Source: JAOAGA01 sp964540515 (lineage in GTDB: Bacteria > CALINM01). Taken from it: a stretch of DNA of 64,000 nucleotides. The stretch is taken from positions 87,335-151,334 of the forward strand of contig CAZIMS010000006.1 in NCBI GenBank assembly GCA_964540515.1, in the 5' to 3' direction. Each line of letters begins with the position of its first letter. Positions within the stretch are counted from its first letter, which is position 1. This document shows positions 8,872 to 17,560 of this stretch, piece by piece. The position numbers and the translations under genes are program-made. The notes beneath the pieces were generated by a model. That model was not told the origin of the DNA, searched no databases, and saw only the letters and a list, made by a program, of their open reading frames with translations.

Positions 8872-9393
8872 CTACCAATCTATCCCCTTTCTTCCCATTA
8901 TTCCATACTGATTAAAGTAATGTTTAATTTCTTTAAACTCCGTAACCAAGTCGGCAATCTCGTAAATCTTTTGAGGGGCATACCTACCTGTTAAAATTAT
9001 CTCTGTATCATCCTTATTAATATTACTAATTGTTGAAACCAAATCGTCTAATGGGATAAGCCCATAATCTAAGGCAACACAAATCTCATCGAGAATATAT
9101 ACCCTATACCTATTTTCCAAGAGGGATTCTTTAAAAAAATTATAACCTTTTAAGGCATACTCTTTGTCAATATCACTTGGATTGTGCTTTTCTACAAAAC
9201 ATTCTCTGCCAAAGGAAAAAATCTCAACATAAGGATACAAAAGTCTTATTGAGTTATGTTCTCCGTAACCACAATCCTCACTTTTCAAATACTGTATTAC
9301 AAGAGTTTTTAAACAATGACCAGCAGCCCTCAGAGCTAAACCAAGTGCAGCTGTGGTCTTACCTTTTCCATTACCAGTGTATAAATGGATCAT
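8872..9393 (-). CDS. cobO: Cob(I)yrinic acid a,c-diamide adenosyltransferase (CobO/BtuR)
   Basis: A 173-residue BtuR/CobA-family ATP:corrinoid adenosyltransferase that makes adenosylcobalamin. The P-loop GNGKGKTT is at about residues 7-14 at the very N-terminus, and a downstream VYILDEICVALDYG block carries the acidic residues. The start codon overlaps the stop of the upstream acyl-CoA dehydrogenase in an ATGA (4-base overlap), so the two are translationally coupled. Its placement just before the B12 mutase genes suggests a dedicated cofactor supply. No cobalamin riboswitch is visible in the short gaps around it. Confidence 0.93.
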   Translation of the reverse strand: MIHLYTGNGKGKTTAALGLALRAAGHCLKTLVIQYLKSEDCGYGEHNSIRLLYPYVEIFSFGRECFVEKHNPSDIDKEYALKGYNFFKESLLENRYRVYILDEICVALDYGLIPLDDLVSTISNINKDDTEIILTGRYAPQKIYEIADLVTEFKEIKHYFNQYGIMGRKGIDW

Positions 9394-10529
9394 GACAGAA
9401 TCTCTCTTGCTATTACAATCCTTTGCACTTCCGATGTACCCTCATAAATAGTTGTTACCTTTATATCTCTCAAATATCTCTCTACTGGATATTCTTTGCT
9501 ATAACCATAGCCACCAAGTATCTGAACGGCCTTTATACACACCTTATTAGCTACCTCTGAGGCATACAGCTTTGCCATTGAGCCCTCTTTTGTATAGGGG
9601 AGTCCTTTTTCTTTAAATAAGGCCGCCCTTAAAACAAGCATTTTTGCTGCATCAAGCTCGGTGTAACAATCGGCAAGCATAAACTGAATAGCCTGTAGTT
9701 CAGAAATTGGCTTTCCAAACTGCACCCTTTCTTTTGCAAATTTTTTTGCATAATCTATTGCTGCATAGCCAACACCTAAAGATAAAGAGGCGATACCAAT
9801 TCTTCCACCTGCTAACTCCATAAGAGCTATTTTATAACCATCTCCTTCAACACCAAGTAAATGATCTTCTGGCACAAAACAATCTACAAGAGCTACTTCG
9901 TTAGTAGGAGAAGCACATTGTCCCATCTTTTCTTCTTTCTTTCCTATAAATAAACCTTTAGTCCCTGAGGGCACTAAAAAGGCTGATATGCCCTTTTTCC
10001 CTTTTGTTTTGTCTGTTATTGCCCAGACAACAAATACACCTGCTACTTCTGCGCTAGTAATGAATATTTTAGAGCCATTTAGAATATATCCACCATCAAC
10101 CTTCTCAGCCCTTGTTTGTATGGCCCCTGCATCAGATCCAGCGTTTGGCTCTGTTAAACAAAAAGCCCCTGCTAAATACTCTCCTGAACATAGTGGGGGT
10201 AAATATTTCTTTTTAATCTCTTCTTTAGCAAACTCTTGTATAACTTCTGCTACCATATTAGTAACTGACATAGTAACAGCCACTGATGCGCTTGCTTTAG
10301 CTATCTCTGTAACAGAAAGCGAGTAGGCTACCGTTCCTACTGGAAAACCACCATACTCTTCTTTTATATTCATACCCATAAATCCAAGCTCTGCCATTTT
10401 TCTAATAATCTTTTCAGGAAACCTATGTCCTTCTTCAAACTCATTAATCACAGGGGCGATCTCATTCTCAGCAAACTTCTGAGCAGTTGAGCGAATCATC
10501 TCTTGTTCTTTTGTTAAATTAAAATTCAT
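9390..10529 (-). CDS. Acyl-CoA dehydrogenase
   Basis: A 379-residue acyl-CoA dehydrogenase with TEPNAGSD at 126-133, a GGYGYSKEYPVERYLRD block and the catalytic Glu (about E363) in YEGTSE. It is encoded 34 bases downstream of EtfA and overlaps cobO by 4 bases. Its layout matches short-chain acyl-CoA dehydrogenases. With the paralogue at 12349-13488 it flanks etfBA, so the two may serve different chain shapes and share one electron acceptor. The substrate is not readable from the sequence. Confidence 0.93.
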   Translation of the reverse strand: MNFNLTKEQEMIRSTAQKFAENEIAPVINEFEEGHRFPEKIIRKMAELGFMGMNIKEEYGGFPVGTVAYSLSVTEIAKASASVAVTMSVTNMVAEVIQEFAKEEIKKKYLPPLCSGEYLAGAFCLTEPNAGSDAGAIQTRAEKVDGGYILNGSKIFITSAEVAGVFVVWAITDKTKGKKGISAFLVPSGTKGLFIGKKEEKMGQCASPTNEVALVDCFVPEDHLLGVEGDGYKIALMELAGGRIGIASLSLGVGYAAIDYAKKFAKERVQFGKPISELQAIQFMLADCYTELDAAKMLVLRAALFKEKGLPYTKEGSMAKLYASEVANKVCIKAVQILGGYGYSKEYPVERYLRDIKVTTIYEGTSEVQRIVIAREILS

Positions 10530-10563
10530 CTTTTCTTTCTCCCTTTCTTGTTGAGCACTACTT

Positions 10564-11553
10564 TTACTTAACTAATCTTTTTTTTATCTCTTCTGTAAAT
10601 TTAGGTAAAAAGTTAAGGGCATCATCAACAACTCCATAAGTTGCTACCTTAAAGATTGGTGCTTCTGAATCTTTATTAACGGCAACTATGATATCAGATG
10701 TTCTCATACCTGCTAAATGCTGGATTGCTCCAGATATACCGAAGGCCAGATAAATTTTTGGTTTAACTGTTTTTCCTGTTTGACCTACTTGATGGTCATA
10801 AGATATCCATCCAGCGTCCACTACTGCTCTACTTGCACCTACTGCGCCACCTAAGGCATCAGCAAGGTCCTGAAGCAGTTTAAAGTTTTCTGGTTGTCCT
10901 ATCCCTCTACCCCCTGATACTATAAAATCAGCATCTTGAAGACTAATCTTGCCTGTCTCTTTAATAATCTCAAGGACTCTAACAGATGTATCTTCCTCTT
11001 TAGCTTCGTAGTTCAAAGTAATATACTCTCCTTGTTTTCCCTCTGACCTTTCTGGTACTGGAAATGCCTTAGGTCTTACTGAAACAACTTTGATGTTATC
11101 CTGCAAAAATTTACCCCAGTATAAGAGATTACCTGCAAAACAGGGTCTTATAAAATGAAGGTCTCCATCATTTTTTTCCACATCTATAACATCGGCTATA
11201 ACACCACTTTTCAACTTAGCTCCTATATAAGGGGCTAAGTCTCTACCATTGGCTGTTCCTGGAATGAGAACATAGGCTGGGTTAATATTCTTAGCAAGTT
11301 CAACTATCGCTTTAGAAAAAACTTGAGTTCTATAATTTTTAAATGATGCTGACTTGGCAGAGTATATCTTCTCATAGCCATAGGCAAAAAGCTCATCTTT
11401 ATACCTATCTGGTTCATCTGAAAACAGTACACAGCTTATTGTATCGGCACCACCAAAGTCTTTAATCTTTTTGGCAAGGCTCAATACCTCAAGAGAGCTT
11501 TTTTTAATCTGATTCTCATCTATCTCTATAAAACAAATTATTTCTTTAGTCAT
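10564..11553 (-). CDS. etfA: Electron transfer flavoprotein alpha subunit
   Basis: A 329-residue ETF alpha subunit that takes electrons from the acyl-CoA dehydrogenases. The C-terminal FAD-binding domain has GGRGIGQPENF, an AVGASRAVVDAGW segment, GQTGKTVKPK and a GISGAIQHLAGM strand. It is encoded 9 bases after etfB, as is usual. I see no ferredoxin domain, so this is the plain rather than the FixB-ferredoxin form. Electrons would go on to an ETF dehydrogenase not present in the window. Confidence 0.95.
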   Translation of the reverse strand: MTKEIICFIEIDENQIKKSSLEVLSLAKKIKDFGGADTISCVLFSDEPDRYKDELFAYGYEKIYSAKSASFKNYRTQVFSKAIVELAKNINPAYVLIPGTANGRDLAPYIGAKLKSGVIADVIDVEKNDGDLHFIRPCFAGNLLYWGKFLQDNIKVVSVRPKAFPVPERSEGKQGEYITLNYEAKEEDTSVRVLEIIKETGKISLQDADFIVSGGRGIGQPENFKLLQDLADALGGAVGASRAVVDAGWISYDHQVGQTGKTVKPKIYLAFGISGAIQHLAGMRTSDIIVAVNKDSEAPIFKVATYGVVDDALNFLPKFTEEIKKRLVK

Positions 11554-11562
11554 ATTATCCTC

Positions 11563-12339
11563 CTAAAAAACTTTTTGGGTGAAAAGTCTATCTATTAAAG
11601 CAGAAACTGTTTCTTCCGTGGAGCCCGACAATATCTCCCCTGCTTGTCTTGGAGGTGGCGGGGAAACTTTCACCATAGCCTCAGCAGAGGCAATATCACC
11701 CATCCCCAGATCTGATTTAGTTAAAACAGGAATTGGCACTTTTGAGGCCTTCCTCAATCCTATAAGAGATGGATAACGAGGTTTGTTTATATCTTTAACC
11801 ACAGTTATAAGAGACGGTAAAGCAGCAGATAAAACCTCCTTACCACCCTCAAGCAATCTCTCAACAATAATCCTTTTTTCATTAAGATTAATATCTTTAA
11901 CCTTTGATACATAGGTTAAAACGGGGATATCAAGAAAAGCTGCAACCTGCGGCCCTACATGGGCAGTATCACCACCTAAAGCCAACTTACCAGCAATAAT
12001 TAGATCTGCACCGCCAATCTTTTCTATTGCCTTAGCAAGGGCTTCACTCGTTACAAGTGTATCACAACCTTTAAAAGCTGTATCCATTATATGGTAAACT
12101 TGATCCGCTCCCATTGCCAAGGCGGTCCTTAAAACCTCTTGAGCATTTTCATCTCCCATGGTTATTATTACAACTTCCCCTCCAAGCTTCTCTTTCCACT
12201 GAAGACACTCTTCAATTACAAACTCATCAAAGGGATTAAGTATCTTTGGAACACCATCTAATTTTAATTCTGGACCTTGATTTTGTGGCTTTATCTCTGC
12301 AGGATCATAGACCTGCTTAATTAATCCTATAAAACGCAT
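11563..12339 (-). CDS. etfB: Electron transfer flavoprotein beta subunit
   Basis: A 258-residue ETF beta subunit, partner of EtfA directly downstream. The AMP/FAD-binding half shows NPFDEFVIEECLQWKE, a GDTAHVGPQVAAFL segment (about residues 122-135) and the family's ETF-beta signature region VERLLEGGKEVL. It lies 9 bases downstream of an acyl-CoA dehydrogenase gene. Whether it takes part in bifurcation cannot be told from the sequence alone; a simple electron carrier for the linked dehydrogenases is the default reading. Confidence 0.95.
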   Translation of the reverse strand: MRFIGLIKQVYDPAEIKPQNQGPELKLDGVPKILNPFDEFVIEECLQWKEKLGGEVVIITMGDENAQEVLRTALAMGADQVYHIMDTAFKGCDTLVTSEALAKAIEKIGGADLIIAGKLALGGDTAHVGPQVAAFLDIPVLTYVSKVKDINLNEKRIIVERLLEGGKEVLSAALPSLITVVKDINKPRYPSLIGLRKASKVPIPVLTKSDLGMGDIASAEAMVKVSPPPPRQAGEILSGSTEETVSALIDRLFTQKVF

Positions 12340-12348
12340 AATAACCTC

Positions 12349-13488
12349 CTATCTTAAAATTTGATTTGCGATAACGAGTCTTTGTATCTCTGATGTTCCC
12401 TCATAAATCTCTGTAATTTTTGCATCTCTAAAAAATCTTTCTACAGGATACTCTTTGCTATAGCCATAGCCACCATGTACTTGAATAGCCTTTGTTGTAG
12501 CCCTCATTGCCACTTCTGAAGAATATACTTTAGCCATAGAGGACTCTTTGGAAAATGGTTGACCAGCATCTTTTAAAAAAGCTGCCCTTCTCGTAAGAAG
12601 CCTTGCAGCATCAATTTCTGTAGCCATATCAGCTAACATCCATTGAATCGCTTGAAACTCTGCTATGGGTCTTCCAAACTGGACTCTCTCCTTTGCAAAT
12701 TTAACAGCCTCTTCAAAGGCACCCCTTGCTATTCCCACAGCCTGTGCTGCTATACCAATTCTTCCACAATCAAGGGTGTACATAGCAATCTTAAAGCCAT
12801 CACCTTCTTTACCGAGTAACTGATTAGCTGGTATTTTAACATCCTGAAGAACAAGCTCAGCCGTACCTGAAGCATTAATACCCAGTTTGTGTTCAACTTT
12901 ACCTACAGAAAAGCCTGGGGTTCCTTTTTCCACTATAAAACAAGAAATTCCTTTATGTTTAAGACTTTTATTAGTAGAAGCAAATATAAGTGCTATATCT
13001 GCATGAGTGGCATTGGTTATAAAAATTTTGCTACCGTTTAATATGTAATAATCTCCATCTTTTACAGCAGTTGTCTGGATACCACCAGCATCAGAGCCAG
13101 CATTTGGCTCTGTGAGTCCAAAGCAACCTAGCTTTTTACCTGATGCTAGGGAAGTCAAAAATTTTTGCTTCTGCTCTTCATCGCCAAATTTTAAGAGAGG
13201 TGCACAAACGAGAGAATTATTAACCGACATAATAACTGATGAGCTCCCACAGTATCTTGCTATCTCTTCTATTGCGATTACGTAACATACATAACCTAAA
13301 TTAGCTCCACCATACTCTTCTGGTATATCAACACCCATTAAGCCTAGTTCTCCCATTTTCTTTACCAGTTCAACAGGAAACTCCCCTGTCTCGTCCAATT
13401 TTGCAGCAATAGGCTTAACCTCTTTCTCAGCAAAATTTCTTGCCATCTCCTGCATCATTCTCTCTTCTTCATTGAGTAAGAAATCCAT
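12349..13488 (-). CDS. bcd: Acyl-CoA dehydrogenase, butyryl-CoA dehydrogenase-like
   Basis: A 379-residue short-chain type acyl-CoA dehydrogenase. TEPNAGSD is at 126-133 and the catalytic Glu (about E363) is in YEGTSE. The gene order crotonase, acyl-CoA dehydrogenase, etfB, etfA is that of classical butyryl-CoA oxidation/reduction clusters, which points to butyryl-CoA as substrate. If the mutase at 7136-8809 makes butyryl-CoA from isobutyryl-CoA, this enzyme is the natural next step. The specific substrate is inferred from the neighbours. Confidence 0.88.
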   Translation of the reverse strand: MDFLLNEEERMMQEMARNFAEKEVKPIAAKLDETGEFPVELVKKMGELGLMGVDIPEEYGGANLGYVCYVIAIEEIARYCGSSSVIMSVNNSLVCAPLLKFGDEEQKQKFLTSLASGKKLGCFGLTEPNAGSDAGGIQTTAVKDGDYYILNGSKIFITNATHADIALIFASTNKSLKHKGISCFIVEKGTPGFSVGKVEHKLGINASGTAELVLQDVKIPANQLLGKEGDGFKIAMYTLDCGRIGIAAQAVGIARGAFEEAVKFAKERVQFGRPIAEFQAIQWMLADMATEIDAARLLTRRAAFLKDAGQPFSKESSMAKVYSSEVAMRATTKAIQVHGGYGYSKEYPVERFFRDAKITEIYEGTSEIQRLVIANQILR

Positions 13489-13563
13489 AAAATTCCTCCT
13501 ACTTTTATAGGTTAATATTTATTGAAATTAGGTCTTACAAATCACATTTTGTTCATTAGAGCT

Positions 13564-14346
13564 CTACCTTCCCTTAAAATCCACCTTTTTCTTTTCTAAA
13601 AAGGCCTTCATACCTTCTTTTTGATCTTCTGTGGCAAAACAGAGTGAGAAATAATCTGCCTCAACTTTTAAACCTCTTTTTATATCAACATTTGTTGCCA
13701 TCTCAATCAACTCTTTTGCAAGTTTTACTGCATAGGGTGCTTTAGTGGCAATTTTTTTTGCAATATTTAAAGTTTCCTCCATCAACTTTTCTGGTTCTAC
13801 CACTTTATTTACAAGTCCTATATCAAGAGCACTACAGGCATCAATCATCTCTCCACTTAGAATGAGCTCCTTTGCTTTTGCAGGACCAACCCTTTCAGTA
13901 AGTCTCTGGGTTCCACCAAAACCTGGAAAAACACCAAGCCCTACCTCTGGCAAACCAAACTTAGCACTATTTGAAGCATAAATAAAATCACAGGCGAGTG
14001 CTATCTCAGAACCACCACCAAGGGCATAGCCATTAACAGCTGCAATTACAGGAAATGGTGCAGTTTCTATAGTATTCATTAATTTATGCCCCCTGCTTGC
14101 AAACTCTTTGGCCTCTAAAACAGTCATATTTGCCATCTCAGAAATATCAGCACCGGCAACAAAGGCTTTATTACCTGCACCTGTTAGGATTGCACATCTT
14201 ACAAGACCATCTGAAACAAGCCCTTCAAACAGGCAGGTAAGCTCTAAGATTGTCTCTGTATTTAGTGCGTTTAGCTTCGCCTCTCTATTTATAGTAATAA
14301 TAGCTATATTTTCTTTTTCCTCTACAAGTACATTTTTAAAATCCAT
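13564..14346 (-). CDS. crt: Enoyl-CoA hydratase (crotonase)
   Basis: A 260-residue crotonase that hydrates enoyl-CoA to 3-hydroxyacyl-CoA. The oxyanion-hole AFVAGADISEM is at about 61-71 and GGGSEIALACD at about 110-120. Both catalytic glutamates are present (E114 and E134), so it is a true hydratase, unlike the paralogue at 2906-3694 which lacks the first. It lies between the 3-hydroxyacyl-CoA dehydrogenase and the butyryl-CoA dehydrogenase-like gene, with gaps of 63 and 75 bases in which I see no clear promoter. Confidence 0.93.
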   Translation of the reverse strand: MDFKNVLVEEKENIAIITINREAKLNALNTETILELTCLFEGLVSDGLVRCAILTGAGNKAFVAGADISEMANMTVLEAKEFASRGHKLMNTIETAPFPVIAAVNGYALGGGSEIALACDFIYASNSAKFGLPEVGLGVFPGFGGTQRLTERVGPAKAKELILSGEMIDACSALDIGLVNKVVEPEKLMEETLNIAKKIATKAPYAVKLAKELIEMATNVDIKRGLKVEADYFSLCFATEDQKEGMKAFLEKKKVDFKGR

Positions 14347-14409
14347 AACGGCCTCCTTTTAGAGCAAATAAATTCTATATTACTCTCTACACCCATAGGT
14401 TATGAAAAC

Positions 14410-15264
14410 CTATTTATTGTAATCATAAAATCCTCTTCCCACCTTTCTGCCTAAAAGCCCTGCATCGACATATTTTTTAAGAAGTGGGCAAGGTCTATAT
14501 TTAGGATCTCCAAGACCATCATATAAGACATTTAGAATAGCAAGACAGGTATCTAGACCAATTAAATCTGCCAGTTCCAGCGGACCCATAGGATGATTCA
14601 TGCCTAATTTCATTACAGTATCAATGCTTTCTTTCGTACCAACGCCCTCATATAAAGCATAAACAGCCTCATTAATCATGGGAAGCAGTATCCTGTTGGA
14701 GATAAATCCCGGATAATCATTTGCTTCTGCAGGAGTTTTCCCCATCTTTACTGACAGATCCCACACTATTTTAAAGGTCTCTTCTGATGTAAGTAGACCT
14801 TTTATGACCTCAACCAGCTTCATTACTGGCACAGGGTTCATAAAATGCATACCTATAACTTTGTCTGGTCTTTTAGTAACTGCGGCAATCTTAGTAATTG
14901 ATATGGAAGAGGTATTTGAAGCAAGAATGACCTCTTTTTTTGTTATCTCATCTAACTTTCTAAAAAGCTCTAACTTTAACTGTACATTCTCTGTAGCTGC
15001 CTCAACAACAATATCTGCATCTCTAAAATCTTCTAACTTATCAGTGCCTTTTATCCTACCCATTACAGCATTTTTATCATCTTCCGAAAGTTTCCCCTTT
15101 TCAACAGCCCTTGCAAGATTTTTCTCAATATTGCTAATACCTCTTTTAACAAAATCCATATTTATATCATTCAATACTACCTCATAACCTGTTTGTGCTG
15201 CCACTTGAGCAATACCTGAACCCATCTGCCCTGCACCTACTACACCAAAAACTTTTATATTCAT
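14410..15264 (-). CDS. hbd: 3-hydroxybutyryl-CoA dehydrogenase
   Basis: A 284-residue NAD-dependent dehydrogenase that oxidises 3-hydroxyacyl-CoA to 3-ketoacyl-CoA. The Rossmann motif GAGQMG is at residues 10-15. The catalytic His140 is in HFMNPVP with the partner Glu152, and the C-terminal dimerisation domain contains GPLELADLIGLD. Length and domains are those of stand-alone HbdA/PaaH proteins. It lies 10 bases from the GalT-like gene upstream and feeds the two thiolases of the same operon. Confidence 0.95.
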   Translation of the reverse strand: MNIKVFGVVGAGQMGSGIAQVAAQTGYEVVLNDINMDFVKRGISNIEKNLARAVEKGKLSEDDKNAVMGRIKGTDKLEDFRDADIVVEAATENVQLKLELFRKLDEITKKEVILASNTSSISITKIAAVTKRPDKVIGMHFMNPVPVMKLVEVIKGLLTSEETFKIVWDLSVKMGKTPAEANDYPGFISNRILLPMINEAVYALYEGVGTKESIDTVMKLGMNHPMGPLELADLIGLDTCLAILNVLYDGLGDPKYRPCPLLKKYVDAGLLGRKVGRGFYDYNK

Positions 15265-15274
15265 AATCCCCTCC

Positions 15275-16306
15275 TTAAAAATATTTTCTTAAATTCTTTA
15301 CATACTCCTCTGGAGATTGTGTATGTACATCATCTCCCACAAACATCGGATCAAACCATGTATCAAAATTAGAATACAAAGATTTAAGAGCCGGTCTCGC
15401 ACAAAGCCTAATCTGGGCGTAAAAACTGTCATTTACTCCAATCTCTGGTGACGAGAGAAGAGCAAAGGTAAAAGTATTGCCTTCATCCTCGTAAAAAGAA
15501 AGAACCTTTGAAATTCCAATAGCCATGCTCTCAAGATCCTTATCTGTAAAGTCATAGAGACTGCTTTTACCTTCAACAATCCCCCATACTTCCTTCTGGT
15601 GTGAAGGAGCAAAAGGGACAACCCAATCAACAGTACCGATTTTTGATACAAACCTTTCCTTATTTTCTTTTTCTGTTCTAACTAATACTTTCCAGTAATT
15701 GTGACCATTTTCTTCAAAATATTTCTTGCTTAAATCTAACAATCTCCTTAATCCAGAGTACTCAACTTGCCTTACGTGAACTTGCAAATGCGGATGAGGC
15801 ACACTGGATCCGCCTGGATGTAAAAAGTTCATACCTAATATATGATTCTTGAAACCTATAACATTCTTTGCCCTTTCAATCACCTCTTTGCAAACTTTCA
15901 AAGAGTTGTAAAAATCAACCTCATTAAACTCTTTAGCGCTAAGACAATGCTTTTTTAAATTTATGATACAAACACCGTCAATAATTGCCTTTGAAAATAA
16001 ATTAGGCACACATAAACTATCGCCCTGCCGAAAAAAACCTTCTTTCACAAAATCCTTGGGGAATCTTGTACCACTTTTATTGGCTACACAAAAAGGACAG
16101 TTTGGTTTTGTTTTCTCTTCTAAATCTTTTATCAATTCAAAATCCTTTGAACCTAAAAAGGCCTTCGCCTTTTCTCCCAAAAAACCATTAATAGTTGCTA
16201 CTACCTTCGTAAGGGGATCAACTCTATGCTCTATAACTTGGTTCATTGTAGTACCACCAAAGGATATAAAATCAGTGGTCTCTTTTACAGAGTAAAACTC
16301 AATCAT
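15275..16306 (-). CDS. GalT-like HIT-superfamily protein
   Basis: A 343-residue protein related to galactose-1-phosphate uridylyltransferases of the HIT superfamily. It has an N-terminal HRVDPLT block, a probable zinc pair C70-P-F-C73, and the active-site HPHLQVH run (H171, H173, Q175, H177) matching the HPHxQ nucleotidyl-transfer motif. A second, weaker GalT-like half follows. It starts 2 bases before the thiolase stop with a GAGAGGGAG-type ribosome site; an internal ATG at 16246 is the alternative start. A sugar nucleotidyltransferase is out of place among beta-oxidation genes. An adenylyl- or nucleotide-transfer role on a CoA- or acyl-type substrate is possible but unproven. Confidence 0.75.
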   Translation of the reverse strand: MIEFYSVKETTDFISFGGTTMNQVIEHRVDPLTKVVATINGFLGEKAKAFLGSKDFELIKDLEEKTKPNCPFCVANKSGTRFPKDFVKEGFFRQGDSLCVPNLFSKAIIDGVCIINLKKHCLSAKEFNEVDFYNSLKVCKEVIERAKNVIGFKNHILGMNFLHPGGSSVPHPHLQVHVRQVEYSGLRRLLDLSKKYFEENGHNYWKVLVRTEKENKERFVSKIGTVDWVVPFAPSHQKEVWGIVEGKSSLYDFTDKDLESMAIGISKVLSFYEDEGNTFTFALLSSPEIGVNDSFYAQIRLCARPALKSLYSNFDTWFDPMFVGDDVHTQSPEEYVKNLRKYF

Positions 16307-17485
16307 CTACTCCCTCTCTACAATCATTGCTATACCCATTCCACCACCTATACATAGGGTAGCTAGTCCATACCTTGAACCCCTTCTTTGCATCTCATAA
16401 AGTAATGTAGTCAAAATCCTCGTCCCTGATGCACCTATGGGATGGCCCAAAGCAATGGCACCACCATTAACATTAGTAATATCTTTATTAAGACCTAACT
16501 CCTTTATTACTGTTAAAGCCTGAACAGCAAAAGCTTCATTTGCTTCAATTAGGTTTATATCTGAAAGTTTTAACCCTGCCTTAGCAAGAGTTTTATTAAC
16601 TGCTCCAATAGGTCCACAACCCATTATCTTAGGATCTACCCCTGCCTCTCCATAGCTTCTTATATATGCTAAAGGTTTTTTGCCTACTTTTTTTGCAAAG
16701 CTTTCACTTGCTAACACCACTGCTGATGCAGCATCATTAATACCTGATGCATTACCAGCAGTAACTGTCCCATCTTTTTTAAATGCTGGCTTTAAGGATG
16801 CCAATGACTCTATAGTTGTCCCAAATCTTGGATGTTCATCGGTATCAAAAAGCTTTTCTTCCTTTTTTGCTTTTATGATAACTGGAGTTATCTCTTCCTT
16901 AAATCTTCCTTCTTTAATTGCCTTTTCTGCCCTTCTTTGACTTTCCAAGGCAAACTCATCTTGCTCTTGACGTGATATATTGAATCTTTCTGCTAAATTT
17001 TCTGCAGTAATACCCATATGATAAAGATTAAAGGCATCGAGGAGCCCATCATTTATCATAGAATCTATAGCTTCTACGTTTCCCATCCTTGCACCATACC
17101 TTGCCTGCATTAAAAGATAGGGAGCCCTACTCATACTTTCCATCCCGCCACAAAGGACAACATTTTTATCACCTGCCATAATTGCCTGAGCTCCTAATGA
17201 AACACTTTTAAGTCCAGATCCACATACTTTATTTACAGTATAGGCTGGGATTGATTCACTAAGTCCTGCAAAAATACTTGCCTGCCTAGCAGGATTTTGT
17301 CCTAAACCTGCCTGTAAGACACATCCCATAATAACTTCTTCAACATCTTTAGAATCTATGTTTGCTCTATTTATTGCCTCTTTAATAACAATGCTCCCTA
17401 ATGTCTGAGCAGCTACATCTTTTAAAGAACCACTAAAGGTTCCTATTGGAGTCCTAACAGCACTAAGAATTGCTACCCTTTCCAT
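16307..17485 (-). CDS. Acetyl-CoA acetyltransferase (thiolase)
   Basis: A 392-residue type II thiolase that cleaves 3-ketoacyl-CoA (or condenses acetyl-CoA). All catalytic residues are present: Cys88 in NKVCGSGLK, NEAF near the middle-right, His348 in GHPIGASG and Cys378 in CIGGG. The GCGPIGAV segment before the NEAF block is typical of acetoacetyl-CoA thiolases. It is the second of two tandem thiolases, separated by 75 bases from its paralogue. It would convert acetoacetyl-CoA from butyrate or acetoacetate to two acetyl-CoA. Confidence 0.94.
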   Translation of the reverse strand: MERVAILSAVRTPIGTFSGSLKDVAAQTLGSIVIKEAINRANIDSKDVEEVIMGCVLQAGLGQNPARQASIFAGLSESIPAYTVNKVCGSGLKSVSLGAQAIMAGDKNVVLCGGMESMSRAPYLLMQARYGARMGNVEAIDSMINDGLLDAFNLYHMGITAENLAERFNISRQEQDEFALESQRRAEKAIKEGRFKEEITPVIIKAKKEEKLFDTDEHPRFGTTIESLASLKPAFKKDGTVTAGNASGINDAASAVVLASESFAKKVGKKPLAYIRSYGEAGVDPKIMGCGPIGAVNKTLAKAGLKLSDINLIEANEAFAVQALTVIKELGLNKDITNVNGGAIALGHPIGASGTRILTTLLYEMQRRGSRYGLATLCIGGGMGIAMIVERE

Positions 17486-17560
17486 ATTTATCTCCTATTT
17501 TTTTATTTCTATAACTATTAAAATATCATTATCCTTTCTGCCTATAGACTGCACTAGGAA

